A stretch of DNA of 64,000 nt from Zhongshania aliphaticivorans (GCF_001586255.1 NZ_CP014544.1:723001-787000), one strand, 5' to 3'. Shown: positions 8,895-17,916, numbered from the stretch's first letter. The notes: generated by a model from the sequence alone, not told the origin. Numbers and translations: made by a program.

Positions 8895-9869
8895 ATGTTA
8901 AAAGCACAATACACCGAGCGCGGGCCAATTCCACAGAACTCAATTACTGCGGTGGAGTTTGACGCCCCGGCGCTGGCCGAAGACGAGGCCCTAGTAGAAT
9001 TAATCGCCTCGCCAATTAACCCCTCAGACGTACTCACTCTTACGGGCGAATACGGCATATTGCCACCCTTGCCGGCCATTGGTGGTAATGAAGGCGTGGG
9101 CAAAATCGTGAAGCTAGGCGGCAAAGGCCCAGCTGTAGGTCAACACGTGATGTTGCCCGTGGGTGTTGGCACCTGGTCTACCCACATAGTGTTTAAGACC
9201 GCTCAGCTTATACCGGTACCCAATGAGGCCGATCCGAAGCAGTTGGCCATGATGAGCATCAACCCGCCAACGGCACTGCTGATGCTTGAGCAGTTTGTTG
9301 ATCTAGACGCGGGTGATTGGGTCATTCAAAATGCAGCTAACTCAGGGGTAGGTAGCTACCTTGTTCAGCTCGCCAAAATTAAAGGCCTGAAAACCATTAA
9401 TATTGTTCGCCGCGAATCTGCCATCGAAGGTGTCAAGGCCCAGGGTGGCGACGTGGTGCTGGTCGACGGCCCAGGCCTCGCTAAAGAAGTCGCTAAAATT
9501 ACCGGCGATAAACTACCAAAGCTGGCGATTGACGCCATTGGTGGCGCGGCAACAGATCGCATTGGCGCCTGTCTTGCGGTGGGTGGCACTTTGGTGAACT
9601 ACGGTTTAATGAGTGGTGAGCCCTGCCATTTGTCTGCAAAATCCTTGGTGTTTAGCGATGTAACCCTCAAAGGTTTCTGGCTGGCACGTTGGTTCCGCAC
9701 GGCGACACCTGAGCAGCAAATGGCGGTATTTGGAAAAATCACTAAATACATAATTGAAGGTAAATTGCATACCCCAATTCATGCAGAGTACCCCGTTAGC
9801 GAAATTAAGCAGGCTGTTGCTGCGGCGGCCGAGGGTGGTCGTGACGGTAAGATATTAGTCGTGGGCTAA
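8895..9869 (+). CDS. MECR-like trans-2-enoyl-CoA/ACP reductase (zinc-independent MDR family)
   Basis: A 324-residue medium-chain dehydrogenase/reductase. The N-terminal pattern 'PINPSDVLTLTGEYGILPPLPAIGGNEGVG' is the signature of the mitochondrial-type 2-enoyl reductase (MECR/Etr1) group. The nucleotide-binding segment is 'VIQNAANSGVGSYLVQLAK', and no catalytic zinc cysteines are present. It probably reduces 2-enoyl thioesters with NADPH; the physiological substrate is uncertain. The ATG at 8895 follows a strong AAAGGAG. The gene is followed by a rho-independent terminator, so it is probably monocistronic. Confidence 0.85.
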   Translation: MLKAQYTERGPIPQNSITAVEFDAPALAEDEALVELIASPINPSDVLTLTGEYGILPPLPAIGGNEGVGKIVKLGGKGPAVGQHVMLPVGVGTWSTHIVFKTAQLIPVPNEADPKQLAMMSINPPTALLMLEQFVDLDAGDWVIQNAANSGVGSYLVQLAKIKGLKTINIVRRESAIEGVKAQGGDVVLVDGPGLAKEVAKITGDKLPKLAIDAIGGAATDRIGACLAVGGTLVNYGLMSGEPCHLSAKSLVFSDVTLKGFWLARWFRTATPEQQMAVFGKITKYIIEGKLHTPIHAEYPVSEIKQAVAAAAEGGRDGKILVVG

Positions 9870-9898
9870 CAATGGTGTAGTGCCGGTGATACGGAGGC

Positions 9899-9927
9899 GG
9901 CGAGCTAGTATTGGCTCGCCTTTTTTT
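9899..9927 (+). terminator. Rho-independent terminator after the enoyl reductase gene
   Basis: A perfect 7-bp GC-rich stem (GGCGAGC/GCTCGCC) with an 8-nt loop is followed directly by seven T residues, 29 nt after the stop codon. Confidence 0.88.
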
Positions 9928-10094
9928 ATGTGTAATTTAACGCTTCGTAAGAATAACGAGCAATACCCAATATTCTGTCATTATTTAAAATGGTCTATGT
10001 AATGGCGGTGCGCAAACGGGTTTATCCCCTGTGGTTAGCTATTCAGCCAAATGCTATTCTGCCGCGAATTGAGCGATAAAAGTAGCGAGAGTAA

Positions 10095-10907
10095 ATGGCA
10101 ATCAAGCAGAATATTATTTATATCTCTCACGGGGCTGGGCCAATGCCGCTATTGGGCGACCCTGGGCACCGTGACATGGTGGCTACCTTGCAGGCGTTTG
10201 CCAAGCGGATTGGTAAACCAAGTGCAGTGCTGGTGATTAGCGCTCATTGGGAGGCGCGCGTACCGAGTATTACTGCTGGCAACACGCCGCAACTTATTTA
10301 TGATTACGGTGGCTTTCCCGCTGAGGCCTACCAGATTCAATACCCCTGTTCGGGAGAACCTGAGCTTGCCGAGCAGGTTTACCAATCCTTCGCGAATGCG
10401 GGTATTGATGCTGCGCTCGATTCGTCGCGAGGCTTTGATCACGGAATGTTTGTACCCTTAAAAATTATGTATCCAGACGCGGATATTCCCTGTGTGCAAA
10501 TCTCCTTAACGCAATCATTAAATGCTGCAGAGCATCTCGCAATGGGGCGGGCCTTGCGTGCACTGCAATGGGATAATTTATTAGTGATCGGGTCGGGTGC
10601 GTCGTTTCACAATATACCGGCGTTTTTTTCTGCAGAGCAAAATGAGCTTGATCAGAAAAATGCGGCCTTTGAACAATGGTTAGCCGAAACCCTCGCCAGT
10701 GGCGATATAAGCGAAACGGATCGACGGGAGCGTTTAGTGCAATGGGAGGCTGCGCCTTTTGCTCGCTTTTGCCATCCTAGAGAAGAGCATCTACTGCCGC
10801 TCCACGTATGTTATGGCATGGCTGGGGATGTTTGTGATGAAACTATTCCAACAACCATTATGGGCAAGCAGGCGTTAATGTTCCATTGGATAGTGCCCGG
10901 AGAATAA
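10095..10907 (+). CDS. Class III extradiol ring-cleavage dioxygenase, DODA/YgiD-like
   Basis: A 270-residue LigB-superfamily protein. The metal-binding and active-site histidines appear in 'IYISHGAGPMPLL' near residue 12, 'VISAHWEARVP' near 52, 'FDHGMFVPLK' near 115 and the downstream 'GSGASFHN'. This pattern matches plant-type 4,5-DOPA dioxygenase and E. coli YgiD. It should open catechol rings with non-haem iron or zinc; the natural substrate is not known. A GAGAG element sits just upstream of the ATG at 10095. It is convergent with the DUF4112 gene. Confidence 0.88.
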   Translation: MAIKQNIIYISHGAGPMPLLGDPGHRDMVATLQAFAKRIGKPSAVLVISAHWEARVPSITAGNTPQLIYDYGGFPAEAYQIQYPCSGEPELAEQVYQSFANAGIDAALDSSRGFDHGMFVPLKIMYPDADIPCVQISLTQSLNAAEHLAMGRALRALQWDNLLVIGSGASFHNIPAFFSAEQNELDQKNAAFEQWLAETLASGDISETDRRERLVQWEAAPFARFCHPREEHLLPLHVCYGMAGDVCDETIPTTIMGKQALMFHWIVPGE

Positions 10908-10919
10908 ATTTTCACCGGC

Positions 10920-11405
10920 TTAGAAAAGCAGCGTTAATCCGCCCGTCAACAATGCAAAAAAAATCGACAAGCCAATTAAAGTTCGCCAGGGAAAGGGCGG
11001 TGCAGGGGGCTCAGTGGCAAGTTGCTCTTCCAGATAGCTTTTCAGTAAATGTGTATTACGGGTGTTGGCCTTAAATATGGCATCGAAGGCATCACCTACT
11101 ACCGGCAGCAGGCCCCCCACAAAGTCGATAATTATATTGCGCAACATTCGGAGTTTTACCTCCTTCGTTGCACCTACGCGTTGTGCTTCGACTAATACAT
11201 AAGAAGACAAGATCAGACCGGCTATGTCGCCTACTACGGGTAACATACCGATCACAGATTCTGCGCCGAGCTGAAATTTTGTAAAGGGTATGCCAATACT
11301 GCTGTCGGTAAAGTGACTAAACTTTTCCAAGCGTTCAAGTACTTTTCGCTGTCGTGCTTCTTTGCTCTCCTTGATCGTGTTGTTCATCGCGAATCGGCTT
11401 CTCAT
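10920..11405 (-). CDS. DUF4112 domain protein
   Basis: About 161 residues. The core 'GIPFTKFQLGAESVIGMLPVVGDIAGLILSSYVL' and the repeated 'GGLLPVVGDAFDAIFKANTRN' form the double PVVGD pattern of DUF4112. A C-terminal hydrophobic helix ('LIGLSIFFALLTGGLTLLF') suggests membrane attachment. Function is unknown. No clear ribosome site marks the start: ATG 11405, ATG 11387 and TTG 11408 are all possible. The stop lies 12 nt from that of the convergent dioxygenase gene. Confidence 0.8.
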   Translation of the reverse strand: MRSRFAMNNTIKESKEARQRKVLERLEKFSHFTDSSIGIPFTKFQLGAESVIGMLPVVGDIAGLILSSYVLVEAQRVGATKEVKLRMLRNIIIDFVGGLLPVVGDAFDAIFKANTRNTHLLKSYLEEQLATEPPAPPFPWRTLIGLSIFFALLTGGLTLLF

Positions 11406-11495
11406 CAATAGGGAGTTAACGGGGAACCCTAGGGATTAGGGCAATTATTCGTCCGCGCCAAAACGAGCTCGTAAGCGTAGGGTATTTCCCTTCGC

Positions 11496-12578
11496 TTACT
11501 CGCCGGGCTCAGGCACATCATGTTTACTGACGTTTTGCTCTTCAGCAATCTCTTTTGACCATTCATGGTCTGCGGCATCAGCCTGCAAGCCTTCTTGATT
11601 GTCACCGCGCTGCGGAACGAATAGTAGCTTAGTTAGCAGGGGAAAGTGATCAGAGCCTATTGAGGGCAAGCGTTTTATAGATATTAATACAAAATGCTGG
11701 CTATGAAATAAATGATCTAAGGGCCAGCGCAGCAAGGGGTAGTCAACATGGAAGGTATTGTACATTCCCCTGCCCACACGGGGGTCTAATAAACCACTGA
11801 TTTTACGGAAAAGCCGCGTTGTGGCCGACCAGGCAACGTCGTTAAGATCTCCGGTCACAATGACAGGCTGATCGCTATCGCTGACACTTTTAGCGATCAA
11901 GACCAACTCGGCATCCCGCTCAGCCGACTCAGGGTTTTCAGTCGGGCTGGGCGGTGCCGGATGGATGAAATGTACGCGAACCTTGTCGCCTGTTCTCAAT
12001 ACCACAGAGGCGTGTATCGATGGCACGTCTTGCTCGACTAAATAAGAGATCTCTTGTGCTTCCAGAGGAAGTTTTGAATAGACATGCATGCCATACAAAT
12101 TATCCAGGGGGCATTTTACGCAATAGGGCATATCTGGTTCTAGCGCACTAAGTTGATCTTCCCACCATTGGTCCGACTCCAGTGTGACGAGAATATCTGG
12201 CTGATGCAGCTTGACCAGTTTGATCAGCGCGTTGGCGTTACGGTTGGGCGTCAGCACATTAGAGGTGAGGATGCTGAGCTGTCTCTCCGGGCTGCCGTCT
12301 GTGGCTGTCTTTACTTCTTTAGGCCATAACGGCGTATAAGGCAATATCCACCATAACTGCCATATCAAGCATATTGCTGTCACGCTTATTAGCGCCCAAG
12401 TGACTGACGCGTGAAGATCCATAAAAATAAAATCGGCAAGCAATACAAGGGCTGCAATAACGGCAATTTGCAAACGGGGGAAGTCCATGCCTCTGACTAT
12501 CCAGTGTGGATGTCGAGATATAGGCAGCAGGGTCGCTAAAACTATTAAAAGGCTAAAACAATTAAGCACTAGAAGCAT
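11496..12578 (-). CDS. Endonuclease/exonuclease/phosphatase (EEP) family membrane protein
   Basis: About 360 residues. Three N-terminal transmembrane helices (to about residue 95) are followed by an EEP fold with 'ILTSNVLTPNRN', the catalytic-type 'VTGDLNDVAWS' and the C-terminal 'GSDHFPLLTKL'. Members with this layout are usually annotated as endonuclease/exonuclease/phosphatase proteins and may act on phosphodiesters or lipids at the membrane. The substrate cannot be inferred. The ATG at 12578 has a weak GGG upstream; a TTG at 12590 is an alternative. No operon partner is visible. Confidence 0.8.
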   Translation of the reverse strand: MLLVLNCFSLLIVLATLLPISRHPHWIVRGMDFPRLQIAVIAALVLLADFIFMDLHASVTWALISVTAICLIWQLWWILPYTPLWPKEVKTATDGSPERQLSILTSNVLTPNRNANALIKLVKLHQPDILVTLESDQWWEDQLSALEPDMPYCVKCPLDNLYGMHVYSKLPLEAQEISYLVEQDVPSIHASVVLRTGDKVRVHFIHPAPPSPTENPESAERDAELVLIAKSVSDSDQPVIVTGDLNDVAWSATTRLFRKISGLLDPRVGRGMYNTFHVDYPLLRWPLDHLFHSQHFVLISIKRLPSIGSDHFPLLTKLLFVPQRGDNQEGLQADAADHEWSKEIAEEQNVSKHDVPEPGE

Positions 12579-12590
12579 AATTAAACCCAA

Positions 12591-12946
12591 CGTTTACTCA
12601 TTATTTTTAGAGCATGCTTAAAAAGCGGGCTCGGCGAGCCCTTGGTCTATAGCTCTTTGCTTCGATGTTAGACTGATTCTTTTACTTTTAGCAAATCCAA
12701 GCCGTCTGCCACGATAAAGCCGTGTTCGGCGTATCGAAACGCATCCTGGTATTCTGAGAAGTCACTGGCGCAAATGCCGACGAACTCAATTCGAAAAGCG
12801 ATGCCTTTGAACGCTGGCTAAACCACACCATGAGCAGCTCAGATCTTACTGAGGGCGAGTGACGAATATTTACTCACCACGATTATGGGCAAAAAACTGG
12901 CGATGTTCTGCTGGCAAACCGCGCCTTAGCAATGCCCGCGCCTTTG
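12591..12946. other. Gene-poor stretch with two possible coding remnants
   Basis: No intact gene fits here. On the minus strand, 12669-12817 is open for 49 codons and reads like a protein C-terminus ('FVGICASDFSEYQDAF' ... 'GLDLLKVKESV', then stop), but no start codon is present. On the plus strand, 12758-12862 is open for 34 codons and ends 'ERWLNHTMSSSDLTEGE', also without a start. Both are protein-like in composition. They may be leftovers of deleted genes, or chance. Confidence 0.35.
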
Positions 12947-13462
12947 CTAAGGCGTTGGCAGGCGCAGACTGCCGATAAGGGCGTCGACTTGCGCAGTGCT
13001 GTCTTGGTCGTTATTGGGCGCAAACGCCGCGGTAAGGGTATAGCCGCGACCATCGGCCAGCAGGTAATAAAGTAGTAGCGTATTTTCTTGGGCGCCGAAT
13101 TGAACGCTAGCGCGTAAACGCTGTGCGGGGTAGCCCGCTAGGCTGCGGGTTTCGCGTTGATGAATCTCGCTGCGCCGCGCAAAACGCTGTAATTCGCTCA
13201 GGCGGAACTGGCTGTAGTCTTCTAGACTGTTGGTGGTAGCTTTCGCGTCATTCACATCGACACTCAGGTAGCGGAGCTTGCCTGCCAGTGCAGAGTCGGC
13301 GCGTGGTTCTATTACCAGTGCGCTGCCCAAGTAATCTTCGCGCCACTGCATATCGCTGGGCAGCTGCAAGCTAAAGTCGAAGCGGGCATTATGGTAGCGC
13401 TGGCTGTTATCGCTGCAGCCAAGCAATACCAGCAAGCCTACCGTAAATAAGAAAGCCTTCAT
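12947..13462 (-). CDS. Small lipoprotein of unknown function, last gene of the Pho-box operon
   Basis: A 171-residue protein with a lipoprotein signal (lipobox 'LVLLGC' near residue 16) and a soluble domain. 'YHNARFDFSLQLPSDMQWREDYLGSAL' resembles the PsbP/DcrB-like fold seen in many small periplasmic lipoproteins; that is an impression from pattern only. Its start overlaps the stop of the phosphoesterase gene by 4 nt (ATGA), so the two are translationally coupled. It is the third gene of the operon starting with phoD. A role in phosphate scavenging is inferred from position alone. Confidence 0.75.
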   Translation of the reverse strand: MKAFLFTVGLLVLLGCSDNSQRYHNARFDFSLQLPSDMQWREDYLGSALVIEPRADSALAGKLRYLSVDVNDAKATTNSLEDYSQFRLSELQRFARRSEIHQRETRSLAGYPAQRLRASVQFGAQENTLLLYYLLADGRGYTLTAAFAPNNDQDSTAQVDALIGSLRLPTP

Positions 13463-14604
13463 GGTTGCTTCATCAACACCTGTTCAAACACCGGCAGCGG
13501 TCGTCCTTGGTCGTCGGCATTGTAAAAGCTGCCGTCTGGGTAGAGGGCGTAGGCCGCGCCTACCAAGCGGTCGTCGCGCAGCTCAATCCAAAAGAAGCCC
13601 CAGCTCATACCCAGCTGAAAATAGGCATCGTTACGGGTGGCATCAAATACCTCACGGCTTTTTGCCCCCGCGCCAGAGACAATCTGCTGGGTTTTGCCGC
13701 AGCCTGCTTGCGGTTTAAACCAGTACAGCTCGTGATCGTGGCCGGTTATAAACAGGTCGACCTCGTCGCACACCGTCGCCTCCAAAAAGGCCTTGTAGTC
13801 AGCGCCACGGCAGCTGCTGCTGAGCATAACGTCGCCCACGCCAAGACAGGGGTCGGGCGCGGTGCCCACATCATATTGGCCAGCATTGCCGTGTTGACCA
13901 TTCGAAATATAGGGGTGGTGAGCAAGGGCAATTTTCCATTTGGCTTTGCTGGTGGCCAGCTGCTCCTGCATAAAATTCGCCTGACTGAGAATATAGGCGT
14001 CTAGGGCATCGCCACTCCACTGCGAACTGGTGTCGTCAAAGAAGTGACTGATTGGGCTAGAGTCTAGCGTGAACAATTGCGCAAATACGTCGTCGCCAAC
14101 GCTGCCAGTGAAGGTCTGGGTGTAAAAACGCTCTGGCATTTTCCACGTGCCCGACGGCGACACGTCGGTGTATTGTACTTGCACATCGCCCTTGGCGTTT
14201 TGTGAGCCCTCGCCAATTAGCGTAACCGAGTTGTCGTGATTACCCAGCGCCACATAAAACGGAATGCCAATATCGCCGTAGGGTTGCTCAAAGGCATCGG
14301 CAAATAGCGGGTCGTCTGTGCCGTCAACACCGCTTTCGTACATATTGTCGCCAGCTAATACCGCAAAGTCGCAACCGCGCATTTCGCAAACCTGTTTTAG
14401 CATCTCGGCTACTTGGTATTGCAGGTGCGTGGCGTCGCCATCATTGCCGGTGCCGGTATCGCCAATGGCAATAAATCGTAGGGTTTGCTCAGCCTGAGGC
14501 GCGGCCGGTGTACTCGGTACGCCGGCATCTCGCGAGCTGGAACTGGAGCCACCACCACATGCGGCTAAGAGCATTGGCGCAATAAAGACGCATAATTTAT
14601 TCAT
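13459..14604 (-). CDS. Purple-acid-phosphatase-like metallophosphoesterase lipoprotein
   Basis: A 381-residue protein with a lipobox ('LLAACGGGSSSSS') and a calcineurin-type phosphoesterase domain. All five metal blocks are visible in order: GDTGTG, 'LAGDNMYESG', 'ALGNHDNS', 'LAHHPYISNG' and 'FITGHDHELYW'. The pattern resembles type 5 (tartrate-resistant) acid phosphatases, so an extracytoplasmic phosphomonoesterase is likely. It overlaps phoD by 4 nt at its start and the small lipoprotein by 4 nt at its end. Together with the Pho box upstream of phoD this points to phosphate-starvation expression. Confidence 0.87.
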   Translation of the reverse strand: MNKLCVFIAPMLLAACGGGSSSSSRDAGVPSTPAAPQAEQTLRFIAIGDTGTGNDGDATHLQYQVAEMLKQVCEMRGCDFAVLAGDNMYESGVDGTDDPLFADAFEQPYGDIGIPFYVALGNHDNSVTLIGEGSQNAKGDVQVQYTDVSPSGTWKMPERFYTQTFTGSVGDDVFAQLFTLDSSPISHFFDDTSSQWSGDALDAYILSQANFMQEQLATSKAKWKIALAHHPYISNGQHGNAGQYDVGTAPDPCLGVGDVMLSSSCRGADYKAFLEATVCDEVDLFITGHDHELYWFKPQAGCGKTQQIVSGAGAKSREVFDATRNDAYFQLGMSWGFFWIELRDDRLVGAAYALYPDGSFYNADDQGRPLPVFEQVLMKQP

Positions 14605-16346
14605 AGCGGTATTCCCTCGTACGGTGCTGGTGCGGGTGGATTCGCTTTGGCCGCACTGGCCCCAGCTGCACTCTGCAGACGATTTTCGCCACTGGCGGTA
14701 AAATGCGCCGCAGCCAAGCTTTCGCCGCGCGATGGCCCGTCAATGGCGTCGACAAACCAGTGTTCGCCCTGGCAGCGCTCAGGCGTTAGGTCTAATAATA
14801 AATAGCCGTGTTCGCGTAAATTAATGTATTTCATATGAGGATTCACAATCTTCAGTCCCTCCTCACCAAGCTCGCGCACCTCGTCTAGCCCCGGCGACGA
14901 CACCGACGTTGCCACAAACTCCACCGCCATCGAACCACTACCATCAAGCGGGTTGTAGGCTATCGGGTTATTTGGGTCTTCATTAATGTCCATGCTCCAC
15001 GCCGTGTGAATATCGCCGGTTAGCACCACCACATTGTCGACTGCTGCGCCGCCATTACCGCGAATCATCTTCCAAACCTCTTCCCTAGCGCGGGGGTAGC
15101 CATCCCATTGATCGGTATTTAAGAATATGCCGCCTTGGCCTCCGGGGTTCGTTATATTTAGCGCATTGGGTTCGCCAATGAGTTTTAACTGGCCAAACAT
15201 CACTTGCTGGCCGAGGAATCGCCACTGGGCAGAACTGCTGCTCAGCGCAGTGCTTAAAAACTGAGTTTGCGCATCGCCAAGTAGTCCGCGATCTGGGCTG
15301 GCAATGTCGCCGGCGTCAATAAAGCCAAAGCCACCGAGGCCCGGTGTTTGCGCGGGAATACTACCGGCTTGCTGCTGGTCGCGGCCGACAAAGCGCGTGT
15401 CGAGCATAATGAGGTCTAACAAATCACCAAAGCGGAATTGCCGGTAAATGCGCGCGCGATTGCCCGGCTCCGGTAAGCGAATTGGCATCCACTCGCTATA
15501 CGCTTGCAATGCGAAGGACGAGCGCTGGGCCCAGTCGCCTTCACCGTCGTTGTGGTTTTCAGCGCCATCTATCCAAGCGTCGTTGGTAAACTCGTGGTCA
15601 TCCCATACACAAATAAACGGATGTTGTTGATGGCAGCGCTGCAAATCTAAATCCCGTTTGTATTGGGCGTGGCGACGACGGTAGTCAGACAAACTCACCA
15701 TTTCGTGGCTGGGTTCATAAATGCGGCCGCCAGCCTGCACATCACTGCCATAGCCATCGTTGCCGTATTCGTAAATGTAATCGCCTAAGTGAATTACGCA
15801 ATCGAGGTCGGGGCGCTCGGCAACGCGACGGTAAGCATTAAAGAAACCGTGGGGAATACTCGCGCAACTCAATACCGCCAAGCGCAGGTGATCGACCCCG
15901 CCCTGGGGTAAGGTGCGGCCCCGGCCGATTTGACTAACAAAATCCAAAGCCGAGAAGCGATAGTAATAGCTTGTTTCCGGCGAGAGGCCGGTCACGTCTA
16001 TTTTCACGGTATGATCCCGGCTGCTGTCGGTGGTAAACACGCCCTGCGCCACTGTACTGCTAAACGAGGGTGACTCGGCCACCTCCCAGCTCACATCGCA
16101 GGGCAAGCGGTCTTCAACACTAAGCCGAGTCCAAATAATTAGGGCGTTTTGCAGTGGGTCACCGCTAGCCACACCGTGCTGAAAAGGCGACAAAGCTTGG
16201 GATATCGCCTTCTTGTCAGATGTCGATGCCGCAATACTCACCGTGGCGGTAGAGCCTGCTACAGCGCCAACTGCGGCGCCGCCAAGGCCTATTCTTCGTA
16301 AAAAACTGCGGCGCGATAATCCGCGACGGGATTTACGTTGACCCAT
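14601..16346 (-). CDS. phoD: Alkaline phosphatase D (PhoD), Tat-exported
   Basis: A 581-residue protein. The N-terminus carries a twin-arginine signal (SRRSFLRR near residues 11-18, then a hydrophobic stretch). The N-terminal fibronectin-like domain is followed by the PhoD catalytic domain with 'LAVLSCASIPHGFFNAYRR', 'VIHLGDYIYEYG', 'FICVWDDHEFTND' and 'VVLTGDIHTAWS'. PhoD enzymes hydrolyse phosphomonoesters and diesters outside the cytoplasm using Ca2+ and Fe3+. It heads a three-gene overlapping operon. A PhoB binding site lies 58-75 bp upstream of the ATG. Confidence 0.93.
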   Translation of the reverse strand: MGQRKSRRGLSRRSFLRRIGLGGAAVGAVAGSTATVSIAASTSDKKAISQALSPFQHGVASGDPLQNALIIWTRLSVEDRLPCDVSWEVAESPSFSSTVAQGVFTTDSSRDHTVKIDVTGLSPETSYYYRFSALDFVSQIGRGRTLPQGGVDHLRLAVLSCASIPHGFFNAYRRVAERPDLDCVIHLGDYIYEYGNDGYGSDVQAGGRIYEPSHEMVSLSDYRRRHAQYKRDLDLQRCHQQHPFICVWDDHEFTNDAWIDGAENHNDGEGDWAQRSSFALQAYSEWMPIRLPEPGNRARIYRQFRFGDLLDLIMLDTRFVGRDQQQAGSIPAQTPGLGGFGFIDAGDIASPDRGLLGDAQTQFLSTALSSSSAQWRFLGQQVMFGQLKLIGEPNALNITNPGGQGGIFLNTDQWDGYPRAREEVWKMIRGNGGAAVDNVVVLTGDIHTAWSMDINEDPNNPIAYNPLDGSGSMAVEFVATSVSSPGLDEVRELGEEGLKIVNPHMKYINLREHGYLLLDLTPERCQGEHWFVDAIDGPSRGESLAAAHFTASGENRLQSAAGASAAKANPPAPAPYEGIPL

Positions 16347-16403
16347 AGTATTCTTCCCTACTTATCTTAAAGGACGGCTTATTTATTAGAATTGCACGTC
16401 GCT

Positions 16404-16421
16404 ATGACACGAAAATGACAA
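16404..16421 (-). promoter_or_regulatory. Pho box (PhoB site) upstream of phoD
   Basis: Read on the minus strand, two 7-bp direct repeats TTGTCAT and GTGTCAT are separated by 4 bp (TTTC). This is the exact geometry of the PhoB consensus (CTGTCAT-N4-CTGTCAT). An AT-rich stretch begins 10 bp downstream, where the -10 element should be. Confidence 0.85.
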
Positions 16422-16571
16422 ATTGTAGACTGGGGTGAATGGCGCAGCAATGCAACGATTGTTTCTAAATTCACGGACATTGGCTGCAAAATTATGGGGC
16501 GCCGGGCTTGAGGTGCAGGGTGAGCCAGTAATAATTAGCTTACCGATAGCGGTGTGGCGCTTATCGTAACA

Positions 16572-16983
16572 TCAGGCCCGAATATCGCTAATCCATCGGC
16601 CGCGAATAAGCCCTATAGGGTATAAATAGGGCAATACAGAATATTTCAACATCGCCGCTGGCCACCATAAGCAAGAAGATCGTCCATAGACGCGTGGCTT
16701 CGGTATTAAGTAGTCGGGAATTTTTAAGTACTCATATTGCTCAGGGTCTTTATCGGCTTTCATTGGCGGTGCTACGTCCCTATACCCAGTTAACCTCGCT
16801 TATACCCCCGTTTAGCCCCGGATTACAATAGTCCCCTTCTAAGACCACAATACCGTGATCAACAATCCAGCTACTAACACGGTATGTCGTCGTTGGGATA
16901 CGCGAGCTAATAAGCTCGGGATCACGCTTTGGGGCAAGCTGATTGGTATTTGGCGTACGTGAAAGACCGGTGATTGCCGTCAT
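16572..16983 (-). pseudogene. Probable frameshifted gene of unknown function
   Basis: Two adjacent minus-strand open frames, 16983-16780 and about 16790-16572, continue one another in different phases (a +1 shift). The first encodes 'MTAITGLSRTPNTNQL...GDYCNPGLNGGISEVNWV', the second '...LTGYRDVAPPMKADKDPEQ' to 'GLIRGRWISDIRA'. Both look protein-like (for example 'LWWPAAMLKYSVLPYLYP'). Joined at about 16785 they would give roughly 137 codons. Neither part was recognised. Neither has a good ribosome site. A single-base insertion in a real gene, or a sequencing error, would explain the arrangement; two unrelated chance frames are the alternative. Confidence 0.4.
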
Positions 16984-17156
16984 CGTTCGGAATTAAGGTG
17001 CGGGATATCACGTCAGGAGTGATGGAAATTTGATTCATTTTGTGCGCCAGCATGTAACTATACGTAAAGTGCAATACACGGCGACAGCAATGATTGCTTG
17101 CTCGGGTCGTTACCGGTGACTCTTTGCAAAATAGGCCTAACTAATAGAGCGTAAAT

Positions 17157-17876
17157 ATGCCAAACCAAAATATTGTCATCATCGGTGCCTCTGGTGGTCT
17201 TGGCGCTGCCTTTGTTAACATATTTGCTGCTGATCCCAGCAATATAATCCATGCATTTTCTCGTTCAGAAATAAAAAACAAGTTGGCTAATGTGCATTAC
17301 GGCAGAGTCGATTTTGCTGATGAAGAATCCATCAAAAAGGCTGCGGAGCAGAGCGCAAAAAACGGCCTATTGGATTGTGTTATTGTTGCCACCGGAATAC
17401 TTCATGAAAGCGATTTAATGCCGGAAAAATCATTGCGCGATTTAAGTGCTGAAAATTTCCAGCGGAGTTTTCTCGCCAATACGATCGGTCCCGCGTTGGT
17501 TGCCAAGTATTTTTTGCCCAAGCTTCAGCTTAAACAGCGGGCAGTGTTTGCCGCGCTTTCGGCCCGCGTTGGCAGTATCGGAGATAATCGTCTGGGTGGC
17601 TGGTATTCTTATCGTGCCGCCAAAGCCGCGCTGAATATGCTAATAAAAACCGCCAGCATTGAAGTCGCTTGGCGTAAAAAACAAGCTATTGTAGTGGGGC
17701 TGCACCCCGGTACTGTAGATACCAATTTATCACAGCCCTTCCAGCAGCGCGTTACTAGTAATAAATTGTTTAATGCGGATTACTCAGCAAGGAAAATGAT
17801 CGACGTTTTACAAGGGCTTACGGTAGCCGATAGCGGAAAGGTATTTGCCTGGGACGGTAGCGAAGTGCCCTGTTGA
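17157..17876 (+). CDS. Short-chain dehydrogenase/reductase (C-factor-like SDR)
   Basis: A 239-residue Rossmann protein with the cofactor motif 'IIGASGGLGAAF' at 8-19, the strand 'VIVATGILHE', and the catalytic 'YSYRAAKAALNML' (YxxxK). The overall layout matches the SDR group containing Myxococcus C-factor and similar short proteins, and it ends with 'GKVFAWDGSEVPC'. Substrate is unknown. The ATG at 17157 has no strong ribosome site. The metallopeptidase gene starts 40 nt after its stop, so the two may be co-transcribed. Confidence 0.85.
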   Translation: MPNQNIVIIGASGGLGAAFVNIFAADPSNIIHAFSRSEIKNKLANVHYGRVDFADEESIKKAAEQSAKNGLLDCVIVATGILHESDLMPEKSLRDLSAENFQRSFLANTIGPALVAKYFLPKLQLKQRAVFAALSARVGSIGDNRLGGWYSYRAAKAALNMLIKTASIEVAWRKKQAIVVGLHPGTVDTNLSQPFQQRVTSNKLFNADYSARKMIDVLQGLTVADSGKVFAWDGSEVPC

Positions 17877-17916
17877 TCGTCTGTTATTTCAACACTATAT
17901 AAAATTGAGAAAACCT

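Larger units (their letters stand above)
16347..17156. other. 810-bp stretch without an intact gene
   Basis: It contains the phoD promoter and Pho box at its left, a probable frameshifted gene remnant (16572-16983) in the middle, and about 170 bp of leader for the following SDR gene. Nothing else was recognised. Confidence 0.5.

Noticed and set aside
13465-14004. 179-codon plus-strand frame opposite the acid-phosphatase-like gene
   Set aside because: The minus-strand gene shows all five metallophosphoesterase motifs and couples to its neighbours; the opposite frame has no start signal or family pattern.
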